NCBI RefSeq assembly: GCF_014779795.1
Contig: NZ_JACXZS010000001.1
Location: forward strand, 248,001 to 312,000
Length of the DNA stretch: 64,000 bases
Direction: 5' to 3'
Origin: Microbacterium helvum
Lineage (GTDB): Bacteria; Actinomycetota; Actinomycetes; Actinomycetales; Microbacteriaceae
A program made the position numbers and the translations under genes. The notes under the pieces were generated by a model. It had not been told where the DNA came from. It was given only the letters and a program-made list of their open reading frames with translations, and did not search any database. Positions 1 through 8,774 of the stretch are shown here, in pieces (positions within the stretch are counted from its first letter, which is position 1; every line of letters starts with the position of its first letter).

Positions 1-1199
1 TCGGCCGGCTGCCACCACGTGCCCTGATCGTTGATCAGGTGACGGACCGTCTCCATCGCGTCCGACTTGGTGTGGCCGATGAGTCCGACGGGGCCGCGCT
101 TGATCCAGCCGGTCGCGTAGACGCCGTTGACGCGCTGGTTCGAGTCCTTGCTGAGCACCTGGCCCTCGCGGTTGGGGATCACGCCGTGCTTCTTGTCGAA
201 CGGCACGCCCGGCAGCGGCGAGCCGAAGTAGCCGACCGCACGGTACAGCGACTGGATGGGCACCTCGCGCAGCTCGCCCGTGCCGACCACGCCGCCCTCG
301 CCGTCCGGGCGCGTGCGCTCGTAGACGAAGCCCGACACGCGGCCGTCGGCATCGGTCTTGACCTCGACCGGCTTCGCGTAGAAGTGCAGGTGAAGGCGAC
401 GTGATGCCGTCCCGCCGGCGTTGTTGACCGAGTCCCGCTTGCGCCACGACTGCAGCACGCGGTCGATCACCATGACCTGCTTGTTGCTCGCGATCGCCGC
501 CTGCGAGGCCTCGTCGTAGTCGAAGTCCTCGTCGTAGACGACCATGTCGACGTCGCGCAGCTCGCCGAGCTCGCGCAGTTCGAGCGGCGTGAACTTGACG
601 TTCGCCGGCCCGCGGCGTCCGAAGACGTGGACGTCGGTGACCTGCGAGGCGGCGAGGCCGGCGTGGACGTTGTCGGGGATCTCGGTGGGCAGCAGGTCTT
701 CGGCATGCTTGGCGAGCATGCGGGCGACGTCGAGCGCGACGTTGCCGTTGCCGATGACGCCGACGGATGCCGCGTCCAGCGGCCACTCGCGCGGCACATC
801 GGGGTGGCCGTCGAACCAGCTGACGAAGTCCGCGGCACCGTACGACCCGACGGCGTCGATCCCGGGGATGTCGAGGGCGGTGTCATGGATCGCGCCGGTC
901 GCGAAGATCACGGCGTTGTAGTGGTGCTTGAGGTCGTCGAGCGTGATGTCCTCACCGAACCGCACGTTGCCGAAGATGCGGATGTCACCGCGGTCGAGCA
1001 CCTCGCGCAGGGCCGTGATGATGCCCTTGATGCGGGGGTGGTCGGGAGCCACGCCGTAGCGGACCAGCCCATAGGGGGCGGGCAGCTGCTCGAACAGGTC
1101 GATCGAGACGTCGAACTTGCGCTCGGCCTTGAGCAGGATGTCGGCGGCGTAGATGCCCGCCGGGCCCGCGCCGACGATCGCCAGTCGGAGCTTGGTCAT
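1..1199 (-). CDS. fprA: FAD-dependent ferredoxin/flavodoxin-NADP+ reductase, FprA type (3' end missing)
   Basis: The frame starts at ATG 1199 behind an AAAGGA ribosome site and is open to base 1, so the C-terminal end lies outside the window. The protein begins with a Rossmann FAD motif, GAGPAGIYAA at about residues 10-19. It then has APYGLVRYGVAPDHP, typical of the adrenodoxin-reductase/FprA family, and a second nucleotide site GNGNVALDVA near residue 150 for NADPH. The late stretch WIKRGPVGLIGHTKSDA is also characteristic of the family. These enzymes move electrons between NADPH and ferredoxin in the cytoplasm. It lies 78 bp downstream of the polyprenyl synthase gene in the same direction, and may be a separate unit. 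The family call is secure; the physiological partner is unknown. Confidence 0.93.
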   Translation of the reverse strand, partial: MTKLRLAIVGAGPAGIYAADILLKAERKFDVSIDLFEQLPAPYGLVRYGVAPDHPRIKGIITALREVLDRGDIRIFGNVRFGEDITLDDLKHHYNAVIFATGAIHDTALDIPGIDAVGSYGAADFVSWFDGHPDVPREWPLDAASVGVIGNGNVALDVARMLAKHAEDLLPTEIPDNVHAGLAASQVTDVHVFGRRGPANVKFTPLELRELGELRDVDMVVYDEDFDYDEASQAAIASNKQVMVIDRVLQSWRKRDSVNNAGGTASRRLHLHFYAKPVEVKTDADGRVSGFVYERTRPDGEGGVVGTGELREVPIQSLYRAVGYFGSPLPGVPFDKKHGVIPNREGQVLSKDSNQRVNGVYATGWIKRGPVGLIGHTKSDAMETVRHLINDQGTWWQPA

Positions 1200-1237
1200 G
1201 GGGGTTCCTTTCACGTACCGGTCCGCCCGGGCGCCCC

Positions 1238-1269
1238 GGTCCTTGAGCGAGCGAAGCGGGACGAAACGC
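1238..1269. repeat. Short GAGCGAGCGAAGCGGGACGAA element
   Basis: The 78-bp gap between the prenyl synthase and the reductase contains CCTTGAGCGAGCGAAGCGGG followed by ACGAAACGC. From memory, close variants (CCCTGAGCGAGCGAAGCGAGACGAA) recur many times in Micrococcales genomes. Only one copy was noticed here, so the repeat status is recalled knowledge, not shown by this window. Confidence 0.4.
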
Positions 1270-1277
1270 AGAGAGAG

Positions 1278-2333
1278 CTAGCTGGAGCGGTCGGCGACGG
1301 CCTGCGCGAACCGTGTCAGGGCCTCGCGCACGGCGCCGTCCGGCAGGGGCGCGAGGGCGTCGATCGCCTCGTGCGACCAGGTGTTCGCAAGGTCGAGGGT
1401 GGCTTGGGTCGCGTCATGGTCGCGCAGCTGCGCGAGCGGTTCGTCGAGAAGGGCCGGATCGGCGCCGTCGGCGATCTGCGCGACGCCTTCGTCGATGCGG
1501 GTGCGCAGCGCGACAGCCTCGGAGTCCGTTCGCTGCGCGAGCACGAGGTACGGCATCGTGGGCACGCCGGCGCGCAGGTCCGTACCGGGCACCTTGCCGG
1601 TCTCACCGGGATCGGCCGACAGGTCGATCACGTCGTCGAGCAGCTGGAAGGCGACGCCGGCCTTCTCGCCGAAGGTCACCATCGGCTGCTCGAACTCCTC
1701 GGGACCGTTCGAGAAGATCACGCCCGCCTGGGCCGCCGCCGCGATGAGCGAACCCGTCTTGTCGGACAGCACCTGCAGGTAGAACGCGACGGGGTCGTCG
1801 TCGTCGGACGGGCCGACGGTCTCGTGCATCTGACCGAGCACGAGGCGCTCGAAGGTATCGGCCTGCAGGCGGATGGCGCGGTCGCCGTTGCGGGCCATGA
1901 TCTGGCTGGCCCGCGAGAACAGCAGGTCGCCGGTGAGGATCGCGATGCTGTTGCCCCAGACCGCGTGGGCACTGGGCACGCCGCGGCGTTTGTCGGCGGC
2001 ATCCATCACATCGTCGTGGTACAGCGAGCCGAGATGCGTGATCTCCAGCGCCGTGGCGCCCTGGATGACCTCGTCGGTCGCGCCGTCGCCGAGCTGGGCG
2101 GTCAGCAGCGCCAGCATGGGGCGCACACGCTTGCCGCCGGCGTCGTACAGGTAGCGGCTGGTGGCATCGGCCAGGGCGTCCGTGGCGTGCAGTTCGTTCT
2201 CGAGGGCGAGGTCGACGCGCTCGAGGCCCGCCTCGACGGTCTTGCGCAGGCCGCGCGAACGCGCGCCCGCGAAGACGCGGTCGGTCAAGCCCAGCTTGCC
2301 CGCGATGCGCGAGCCCGGCACGGTCGGTGTCAC
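1278..2333 (-). CDS. Long-chain all-trans polyprenyl diphosphate synthase
   Basis: This 351-residue protein is a trans-isoprenyl diphosphate synthase, which condenses isopentenyl diphosphate onto an allylic primer to make the side chain of menaquinone. The sequence shows GGKRVRP at residues 66-72 for substrate phosphate binding. The first aspartate-rich motif is DDVMD at 107-111 and the second is DDVID at 233-237, both Mg2+-binding. Length is normal for hepta- to nonaprenyl diphosphate synthases. It follows menG by 9 bp and is probably cotranscribed with it and the DUF402 gene. Chain length cannot be read reliably from the sequence; hexa- to nonaprenyl is possible. The product would be used by MenA encoded at 15.3-16.3 kb. 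Confidence 0.95.
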   Translation of the reverse strand: MTPTVPGSRIAGKLGLTDRVFAGARSRGLRKTVEAGLERVDLALENELHATDALADATSRYLYDAGGKRVRPMLALLTAQLGDGATDEVIQGATALEITHLGSLYHDDVMDAADKRRGVPSAHAVWGNSIAILTGDLLFSRASQIMARNGDRAIRLQADTFERLVLGQMHETVGPSDDDDPVAFYLQVLSDKTGSLIAAAAQAGVIFSNGPEEFEQPMVTFGEKAGVAFQLLDDVIDLSADPGETGKVPGTDLRAGVPTMPYLVLAQRTDSEAVALRTRIDEGVAQIADGADPALLDEPLAQLRDHDATQATLDLANTWSHEAIDALAPLPDGAVREALTRFAQAVADRSS

Positions 2334-2342
2334 CCTGCCAGC

Positions 2343-3104
2343 CTACCGGGGCCCGCCGCCGGGCTTCACGGCGCGGTGCAGGGCCACGATGCCGAGCGTC
2401 AGGTTGCGGTACGCGACCTCGGTCCACCCCGCCTCGCGGATCCACGCCGACAGCCGGCGCTGGTCGGGCCAGTCGCGGATCGACTCGTTGAGGTAGTCGT
2501 ACGCCTCGGCGTTGGAGCTGACCGCCCGCGCCGCCACCGGCAGCACGCGGTCGTTGTAGAAGCGGTACAGGCCGTGGAAGAGCTTCGACGGCGGCTGCGA
2601 GAACTCGCACACGACCAGCCGACCACCGGGCTTGGTGACGCGCAGCATCTCGCGCAGCGCCTTCTTCGGGTCGTCGACGTTGCGCAGCCCGTACGAGATC
2701 GTGACGGCGTCGAACTCGTCGTCGGCGAACGGCAGGGCCGTCGCGTTCGCCTCGACGAAGGAGAGATTCGGGATGCCGCCACCCGGCGCCTTCGGACCGT
2801 AGCGCTTCTCGCCCTCGGCGAGCATGCCGGGCGAGAAGTCGGCGGCCACCACCTCGGCGCCGCGACCGGCGAGCGCCGCACTCGACATCGCGGTTCCGGC
2901 GGCCAGATCGAGGACGCGCTCGCCCCGCCGCGGGTCGACGGCCCGCACCATGGCGGCCCGCCAGAACCTGTCGTTGCCGAGGCTGAGGACGGTGTTCGTG
3001 CGGTCGTAGCCGGCCGCGACCTGGTCGAACATGCCGCTGACGCGCGACGGGTCCTTGTGCAGGTCGGCGCGGTTGGCGTCGTGATCGGAGGGGTGCGCTG
3101 CCAC
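2343..3104 (-). CDS. menG: Demethylmenaquinone methyltransferase
   Basis: This 253-residue class I SAM methyltransferase of the UbiE/MenG family catalyses the last step of menaquinone synthesis, C-methylation of demethylmenaquinone. Family signatures are [16 protein letters not shown] near the N terminus, the SAM loop VLDLAAGTA, and the acidic strand end [13 protein letters not shown]. The later motifs [15 protein letters not shown] and [12 protein letters not shown] are strongly UbiE/MenG-like. The start is a GTG at 3104. It sits 9 bp after the DUF402 gene and 9 bp before the prenyl synthase, which suggests one operon. Confidence 0.95.
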   Translation of the reverse strand: MAAHPSDHDANRADLHKDPSRVSGMFDQVAAGYDRTNTVLSLGNDRFWRAAMVRAVDPRRGERVLDLAAGTAMSSAALAGRGAEVVAADFSPGMLAEGEKRYGPKAPGGGIPNLSFVEANATALPFADDEFDAVTISYGLRNVDDPKKALREMLRVTKPGGRLVVCEFSQPPSKLFHGLYRFYNDRVLPVAARAVSSNAEAYDYLNESIRDWPDQRRLSAWIREAGWTEVAYRNLTLGIVALHRAVKPGGGPR

Positions 3105-3113
3105 GGTTCGAGT

Positions 3114-3809
3114 CTAGGCGGCGGGGTCGGCGGGGTCGGCGGCGGTGGAGTCGTCGTGCACGGGCGCGGTGTCGGGGAACGTCACGCGTTCCGGCGACTC
3201 GACCGGAGGCAGAGCGGCGAGCGCGGCCAGCCAACCGGCGGCGGTCGCGTCGTCGAACGGCGGCTCGGCGGCGCGGACGCGGCGTTCGAGGTCGACGGCG
3301 ACGGCCTCGAGCCTGTCGACCAGGTCGAGCGGGTAGCCGTAGGCGACACGGTGCTCGTCCCACTCGTCGCGGTCCTCGATGTAGACATCGCCGGGGTTGC
3401 GCAGCACGCCCTCCCTGTCGACGTAAGGCTCTGCCGGCTCGCGCCGCACGACGTCGAGGTCCATGTCGATGCCCGTCGGGACGCCGGCATCCCATCTGAC
3501 ATCCCACGCGACGTCGATGTACACGCGGGTCGGGTGCGGAGCGGCGTTGTGCGTATAGGCGTACTCGCCGCTCGGCGGCATCAGCGTGACGCTGTCGTGC
3601 TCGGCGGGGAACTCGCGGCCGGGGCGCACGTTGCGCCACCCCGCCGGCTGACCGAGCCAGTCCCCCCAGCGGTCGCTGCCCAGGTAGATCTCATCGCCGA
3701 CCCAGTGGGGTCCGCCGTCCCACTTGCGCCACCGGAACTGCAGCGGCGTGCCCACCGCGGGCCGATCGGAGCGGGGCGGGCGGGGCTGTGCGTCGGCGGC
3801 GTCGGTCAC
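3114..3809 (-). CDS. DUF402 domain protein
   Basis: A 231-residue soluble protein with a GTG start. The central part contains VYIDVAWDVRWDAG and GIDMDLDVVRREP, which matches the DUF402/FomD-like pattern of a beta barrel with acidic metal-binding residues. Relatives include nucleotide phosphohydrolases, but the family is mostly uncharacterised and no specific substrate can be assigned. The C-terminal 70 residues are a helical segment and an Ala/Pro/Asp-rich tail. It is the first gene of the probable DUF402-menG-prenyl synthase operon and is divergent from menF with only 22 bp between the two starts. Confidence 0.8.
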   Translation of the reverse strand: MTDAADAQPRPPRSDRPAVGTPLQFRWRKWDGGPHWVGDEIYLGSDRWGDWLGQPAGWRNVRPGREFPAEHDSVTLMPPSGEYAYTHNAAPHPTRVYIDVAWDVRWDAGVPTGIDMDLDVVRREPAEPYVDREGVLRNPGDVYIEDRDEWDEHRVAYGYPLDLVDRLEAVAVDLERRVRAAEPPFDDATAAGWLAALAALPPVESPERVTFPDTAPVHDDSTAADPADPAA

Positions 3810-3831
3810 CCGGCGAGTCTAGGGTGGAGGG

Positions 3832-5127
3832 GTGACATCTGCGCGCCGCCCGCCCCAGCTGGTGGTCGAGACCCGCGAGATCGAGCACGTCGACGACCTG
3901 CTCGCCTACGCCTCGCCCGATGAGCCGCTGGCATGGCTGCGCCGCGGCGACGGCATCGTCGGCATCGGGTCTGTCGGCGGGTATGAGAACGGACCTCATC
4001 TGCCCCCCGGCATCGACCGCGACGGGATGCCGTCACCCGCGGACGCATGGCGCCACATCGCCGCGACCGCCGAAGTGGACGATCCGGTGGGGCTGCCCGG
4101 GTCGGGCCTGGTCGCGTTCGGGACGCTCGTCTTCGACGAGCGATCCTCGGGCACGAGCCGCCTGATCGTGCCGCAGGCCGTCGTCGGCCGCCATCGCGGA
4201 CGCTCCTGGATCACCCGCATCCGCTCCTCCTTCGACCTGCCGGAGCCCTCGGTCGAGCCGACGCCGTACGGTCCCCACTGGTCGGCGACGCTCGGCCCGG
4301 GCACGATGGATCCCGCCGCGTATCAGACGGCGGTGCGCGCGGCCGTCGACGCGATCCGCGCCGGCGAGCTCGAGAAGGTGGTGCTCGCGCGCGACCTCGT
4401 CGGCACGATCCCGGCGGGCGCCGACCTGCGGCGCCTGGTCCGTGCCCTCGCCCACGACTACCCCGACACCTGGACCTTCGCCGTCGACGGGATGATCGGC
4501 GCGAGCCCCGAGACGCTCGTCACCGCGTCGCGCGGAGTCGTGACGGCCCGCGTGCTCGCCGGGACCATCCCGCGCGGGACCGACGCGCACGACGACGCCG
4601 CGGCATCCACTTCCCTCTCCCACAGCGACAAGGACCTCGGCGAGCACCGCTTCGCCGTGCAGAGCGTGCTCGACGCGCTCGGCCCGCACACGAGCCACCT
4701 GCGCGCCGACCCCGAGCCGTTCACGCTCAAGCTCCCCAACCTGTGGCATCTCGCGACCGACGTGGCCGGCGACCTCGCCGACCACGCCTCGTCGCTCGAC
4801 CTGGTCGCGGCGCTGCACCCCACCGCAGCGGTGGCGGGCACCCCGACCGCGGCCGCCCTGGACGCGATCCGCCGGCTCGAGCCCTTCGACCGCGGACGCT
4901 ACGCGGGCCCGGTCGGCTGGGTGGACGGCGACGGCAACGGCGAATGGGCGATCGCGCTGCGCTGCGCACAGGTCGGCGCGGCGCCTGCCCGGCGGTATGC
5001 GGAGTACTCCGACACGATCCCCGTCGTCGCGCACGCCGGGGCGGGAATCGTCGCGGCGAGCGACCCCGAGACCGAGCTGCTCGAGACGCGCGTGAAGTTC
5101 CGCCCCATCGTCGACGCGCTCGCCTGA
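3832..5127 (+). CDS. menF: Isochorismate synthase (menaquinone-type)
   Basis: This 431-residue chorismate-binding enzyme converts chorismate to isochorismate. The GTG start at 3832 directly follows a strong GGTGGAGGG ribosome site. The catalytic C-terminal half shows the family landmarks GASPETLV, LAGTIPRGTD, LHPTAAVAGTP and, near the end, GRYAGPVGWVDGDGNGEWAI. The N-terminal 130 residues are the usual divergent part. Isochorismate could also feed siderophore or salicylate synthesis (EntC/DhbC). The surrounding menD, menA, menB, menC, menE and menG genes and the absence of siderophore genes favour menaquinone. Confidence 0.92.
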   Translation: MTSARRPPQLVVETREIEHVDDLLAYASPDEPLAWLRRGDGIVGIGSVGGYENGPHLPPGIDRDGMPSPADAWRHIAATAEVDDPVGLPGSGLVAFGTLVFDERSSGTSRLIVPQAVVGRHRGRSWITRIRSSFDLPEPSVEPTPYGPHWSATLGPGTMDPAAYQTAVRAAVDAIRAGELEKVVLARDLVGTIPAGADLRRLVRALAHDYPDTWTFAVDGMIGASPETLVTASRGVVTARVLAGTIPRGTDAHDDAAASTSLSHSDKDLGEHRFAVQSVLDALGPHTSHLRADPEPFTLKLPNLWHLATDVAGDLADHASSLDLVAALHPTAAVAGTPTAAALDAIRRLEPFDRGRYAGPVGWVDGDGNGEWAIALRCAQVGAAPARRYAEYSDTIPVVAHAGAGIVAASDPETELLETRVKFRPIVDALA

Positions 5128-5140
5128 GCCCCGGGCGAGC

Positions 5141-5162
5141 GGATGCCGGGCGCCCGGCATCC
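5141..5162. repeat. 22-bp perfect palindrome between convergent genes
   Basis: The 41-bp gap between the convergent menF and DUF885 genes holds a perfect palindrome whose core is GATGCCGGGCGCCCGGCATC. The same 22 bp occurs again inside 15297-15320. It has no T-tract, so it may act as a factor-assisted bidirectional terminator or be a copy of a dispersed palindromic unit. Confidence 0.8.
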
Positions 5163-5168
5163 GTCCCG

Positions 5169-6824
5169 TCAGCGGGCGAGCAGGGCGCGCAGCGGCTCGA
5201 GGCCCATCGGGCCGAGAGCGAGCGCGTCGCGATGGAACTCGCGCAGCGAGAACGCCTCGCCGAGCCGCTCGCGGTGCTCCGCGCGGGCGTCGTTCCACAG
5301 GCGGGCGCCGACCTTGAAGGCGAGCGCCTGGCCCGGCCAGCCGAGGTAGCGGTCGACCTCGAAGCCGGCGAGCGCGGGCTCGACGAGCGCCAGGTCGACC
5401 AGCAGGTCGCGGGCGAGCTCGGGGGTCCACTCCCCCGCAGGAACCAGCGCGTTCGGTGGGACAGGGCGCCCGGTGTGCAGCCCGATGTCGGCGACGATGC
5501 GCACCGACCGCCAGATCTGGCCGAGGATCAGCCCGAGCCGTTCCGCCGGGTCGCGGATCAGGCCGAGCTCGTCGGCCAGCTGTTCGGCGTAGTGCGCCCA
5601 CCCCTCGGCGTAGCCGTGGATGTGGCACAGGTGCCGCTGCCACGGGTGCAGCTGCGGGTACGAGGCGGTGAGCGCGAACTGCAGGTGATGCCCCGGCACG
5701 CCCTCGTGGTGCACGCTCGTGACCTCTTGCCAGCTCGCCGCGACGGGAACGCCGCTCGGGATCGTCCACACCACCTTGCCCGGCGTCGACCCGTCGGGTG
5801 CTCCCGGCGTGTAGTACACCACCCCCGTCGCCGCCTCCGAGACCAGGCATTCGACGGCGCGCACGGCTGCGGGCAGATCGAAGGCGGCCGCGACGGCGTC
5901 GATCGTCTCGTCCACGCGCTGCGTGAGCCATGCCTCGATGGCCGCGACGCCGTCCAGCCGGTAGCGCGGATCGGCGTCGAGAAGGGATGCCGCCGCCCGC
6001 ACGGGTTCTTCTCCCGAGCCGCCGAGCTCTCGGGCGAGGTCGCGGGCCTCGCCGACGAGGCGCTCGAGCTCTGCCCAGCCGTACGCATAGGTGTCGTCGA
6101 GGTCGATGCGGGCGCCCAGCATGCCGGCGGCGAGGTCCGCGTACACGGCCTCGCCGACGCCGTCGACGACGGGTGCGACGGGTCGAAGCTCGTCGCGCAG
6201 GACGGCGACCAGCTCGGCGAGCGCGACCGCGGTCTCGTCGGCCGCGGCCCTCGCGCGGGCGCGGGTGGCGGCATCCACATCGTCCGCGACCGGCAGTCGG
6301 CCGAACCAGTCCGCGTCGATCCACATCGCGACCTGCGCGGCCAGGGTGTCGAGCTGGCGCACGGGGACGACGCCGCCGCCGGTGAAGCGACCGCCGTGGT
6401 CGCGCGCCCACCGCAGCGCGCGGCTGTACTCGCGCACGGCGTTCGGCGCGGCCTGCAGCTTCGCCAGCACGGCCATGCCCGCGGCATCGCTCGTCAGGAC
6501 CGTGCCTTCGAGCGCATACCGCACGAGGTGCACGGGTGTCGCGAGCCCGGCGACCAGGCGGGGCGTGAACCCCGTGTCGAACAGCAGCCGCTCGCTCTCG
6601 AGGCGCTCGCGGAGCGCGGCGCGCAGCACCTCGTCGCCCGCACCGGCCGCGTCGAGCTCCGCGAGGACCGCTCCCTGCAGCTCGTACTTGGCGACGAGCC
6701 ATTCGGGCGACAGATCGGGCAGCGCACGCGCGACGAGCCCGAGCGCCAGGGCGGCGTCGGGCTCGTGGGCGGCGAGTTCGCGGACGTAGGCGTCCGCGAT
6801 GTCACGGACCGGGTCAGAGCTCAC
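5169..6824 (-). CDS. DUF885 family protein (putative metal-dependent hydrolase)
   Basis: A 551-residue soluble protein with a GTG start. DUF885 proteins are largely alpha-helical and resemble metallocarboxypeptidases. The family's metal-site-like motif is visible as VHHEGVPGHHLQ near residue 370, followed by GYAEGWAHYAEQLADELG. These elements fit an HExxH-like zinc peptidase arrangement (HEGVPGH). No signal peptide is seen, so it is probably cytoplasmic. It ends convergently against menF with a palindrome in between. The substrate is unknown; a role in peptide turnover is inference only. Confidence 0.88.
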   Translation of the reverse strand: MSSDPVRDIADAYVRELAAHEPDAALALGLVARALPDLSPEWLVAKYELQGAVLAELDAAGAGDEVLRAALRERLESERLLFDTGFTPRLVAGLATPVHLVRYALEGTVLTSDAAGMAVLAKLQAAPNAVREYSRALRWARDHGGRFTGGGVVPVRQLDTLAAQVAMWIDADWFGRLPVADDVDAATRARARAAADETAVALAELVAVLRDELRPVAPVVDGVGEAVYADLAAGMLGARIDLDDTYAYGWAELERLVGEARDLARELGGSGEEPVRAAASLLDADPRYRLDGVAAIEAWLTQRVDETIDAVAAAFDLPAAVRAVECLVSEAATGVVYYTPGAPDGSTPGKVVWTIPSGVPVAASWQEVTSVHHEGVPGHHLQFALTASYPQLHPWQRHLCHIHGYAEGWAHYAEQLADELGLIRDPAERLGLILGQIWRSVRIVADIGLHTGRPVPPNALVPAGEWTPELARDLLVDLALVEPALAGFEVDRYLGWPGQALAFKVGARLWNDARAEHRERLGEAFSLREFHRDALALGPMGLEPLRALLAR

Positions 6825-6847
6825 CGGTCCACCCTAGAGTCGCTCAC

Positions 6848-7663
6848 TCACACTGAGCGCTGGTAGGCGCGGATCGAGCGCACCGCCCAGAAGAACGCGA
6901 GCGCCGCGAGCACCACCAGGCCCGCGGTCTGCCACCAGCCGTTGTCGGGGTACGTGCCGGAGAGGCCCCCGCGGCCGAGCTCGACGGCCCACGTCATCGG
7001 GTTCCAGCGCGAGACGTCCTGCACCCACTGCGGCATGAGATCCGCGGGCATCATCGTCGTCGACAGGAACGTCGCCGGCAGCACGATGAGCTGCGACAGG
7101 CTGATGAGCGCGATCTGACTGCGCGCGGTGAGCGCGACCGCCGTCGACGCGCAGCAGAAGATCGTCGCGAGCAGGGTCGCCACCGCGAGCGCCACGAGCA
7201 TCCCGCCGATGCCGCCCGGGTAGCGGGCGCCGGCCAGCCAGCCGATGCCCAGCACCACGAGCGACTGCGCGAGGTTGATGATGAGCTGCTGCACGAGCTG
7301 CCCCGTGATGATGGCCGACCGCGACACCGGCGAGGTCAGGTACTGGTCCATGACGCCGGAGTTGATGTCGTCGATGTAGCCGGTGCCGGCCCACGCGCCC
7401 GAGTACAGCACCGTCATCATGAGGATGCCGGGCACGAGGTAGTCGATGTACCCCTCGCCGCCGAACTGCGGCAGCGCGCCCAGCGAGTGGAACACCTGTC
7501 CGAACAGCACGATCCAGATGACCGGCTGGATGAGCGACATCACCGGCCCCCACACCTGGCGCACGGTGGCGATGAGCCACCGGCGCAGCACCTGCCCGGT
7601 CTGGGTGAACCAGCCGGCGCGCGACGGCGCGGCGATACCGGGGGTGAGAGCGAGAGAGGTCAT
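6848..7663 (-). CDS. ABC-2 type export permease (DrrB-like)
   Basis: A 271-residue membrane protein of the ABC-2 family. The start is taken at ATG 7663, which overlaps the stop of the ATPase gene by 4 bp (ATGA); the longer open frame upstream is a shadow. The protein has about six hydrophobic segments, including VWGPVMSLIQPVIWIVLFG near the N terminus, and PVSRSAIITGQLV, a typical ABC-2 element. The last helix ends near AFFWAVRSIRAYQRSV. Together with the upstream ATPase it should export a lipophilic drug, lipid or polyketide-like compound. It is the last gene of the PadR-HAAS-ATPase-permease operon. Confidence 0.93.
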   Translation of the reverse strand: MTSLALTPGIAAPSRAGWFTQTGQVLRRWLIATVRQVWGPVMSLIQPVIWIVLFGQVFHSLGALPQFGGEGYIDYLVPGILMMTVLYSGAWAGTGYIDDINSGVMDQYLTSPVSRSAIITGQLVQQLIINLAQSLVVLGIGWLAGARYPGGIGGMLVALAVATLLATIFCCASTAVALTARSQIALISLSQLIVLPATFLSTTMMPADLMPQWVQDVSRWNPMTWAVELGRGGLSGTYPDNGWWQTAGLVVLAALAFFWAVRSIRAYQRSV

Positions 7664-8709
7664 GCTGCGACTCCGTCCGGAGCTGCGTCCGCGGTCGCGT
7701 CGCCGAAGGTGTGACCGACGAAGTGCAGGTACACGTCGTCGAGGGTGGGGTGGGATGCCGCGACCTGGCCGAAGCGGATGCCGGCGGCATCCAGCGCCCC
7801 GATGACGGCGCCGACGGCCGCAGAGGCGTCGTCGGTGCGGGCGGCGAGGACGCCGTCGACGCCGGACGCCTCGATGACGACATCGCGCAGGCCCGGCACG
7901 CGGCCTATCGCGGCGCGGACGGCCGCGGGGTCGGGCTCGACGAGCGAGACGCGCAGCGAGTCGCCGTGCAGCGCGGCCTTGAGCTCGTCGGGCGTGCCCT
8001 GCACGACCGCGCGGCCCTTGTTGACCAGCAGCAGCTCGTCGGCGAGGCGGTCGGCCTCTTCCATGTAGTGCGTGGTCAGCACGACGGTGAGCGGCTCTCT
8101 TCCTTCCTGGGCTGAGGGCTCCTCGCCCGACAGCCGGCGGATCTCGGCCCACATCGCGGCGCGCGCCTCGGGGTCGAGCCCGGTGGTCGGCTCGTCGAGG
8201 AACAGTACACGCGGCCGGTGCACGAGCGCCGCCGCGACATCGAGCCGGCGCCGCATGCCGCCCGAGAACGATCCGACGGGACGAGTGGATGCCTCGGCCA
8301 GCCCGAACTCGTCGAGCAGCCGGTTCGCGCGGCTACGGGCGTCCCCCGCGCTCACCCCGCGCAGGCGCGCGGCGATCTCGAGGTTCTCGCGGGCGGTGAG
8401 GAGCGGATCGGTGCTCGCGCCCTGCGACACGAAGCCGATCGAGGCGCGGACGGCTGCAGGGTCCGCGGCGACGTCGTGGCCCGCGACCGTCGCACTGCCG
8501 CTCGTGGGACGCGACAGCGTCGTGAGGATCTTGGTGGTGGTGGACTTTCCGGCGCCGTTGGGGCCGAGAAGGCCGAACACGCGGCCCGCGGGGACCTCGA
8601 ACCCGAGGCCGTCCAGCGCCCGCACGGCGGGCCGGCGGCCGCGGCCCGGGTAGACCTTCACGAGCTCGCGGGCGACGATGGCGCTGGCTTCAGCAGAGTT
8701 TTCAGGCAT
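7660..8709 (-). CDS. ABC transporter ATP-binding protein (DrrA-like)
   Basis: A 349-residue ATPase that powers the ABC-2 permease. I chose ATG 8709 (MPENSAEAS), which follows a purine-rich AAGGAAGGG site. Motifs in order are Walker A GPNGAGKSTTT, the Q-loop region IGFVSQGAS, signature SFSGGMRRRLDVAAAL, Walker B VLFLDEPTTGLDPEAR, and switch histidine TTHYMEEADRL. The C-terminal 100 residues form the accessory domain typical of DrrA/CcmA-type exporters. Stop and next start overlap, so the two subunits are translationally coupled. The substrate is not known. Confidence 0.94.
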   Translation of the reverse strand: MPENSAEASAIVARELVKVYPGRGRRPAVRALDGLGFEVPAGRVFGLLGPNGAGKSTTTKILTTLSRPTSGSATVAGHDVAADPAAVRASIGFVSQGASTDPLLTARENLEIAARLRGVSAGDARSRANRLLDEFGLAEASTRPVGSFSGGMRRRLDVAAALVHRPRVLFLDEPTTGLDPEARAAMWAEIRRLSGEEPSAQEGREPLTVVLTTHYMEEADRLADELLLVNKGRAVVQGTPDELKAALHGDSLRVSLVEPDPAAVRAAIGRVPGLRDVVIEASGVDGVLAARTDDASAAVGAVIGALDAAGIRFGQVAASHPTLDDVYLHFVGHTFGDATADAAPDGVAA

Positions 8710-8774
8710 GGCGAAGCATCCCTTCCTTCGAATGGGTGAGTATGCGCCGAGGGGCCGATGCGCGGCCCCTCGGG

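Noticed and set aside
627..3923. A long plus-strand frame across the fprA, prenyl synthase, menG and DUF402 genes.
   Set aside because: It covers four recognisable minus-strand genes and has no family features.
5141..5162. Calling every intergenic hairpin an intrinsic terminator.
   Set aside because: None has a T-tract, several lie upstream of genes or inside coding sequence, and some share sequence with each other. Only 36916-36962 was labelled a terminator, with moderate confidence.
4033..6866. Long open frames on both strands across menF and the DUF885 gene.
   Set aside because: Arg/Gly-rich shadows in other frames; the real genes show family motifs and ribosome sites.
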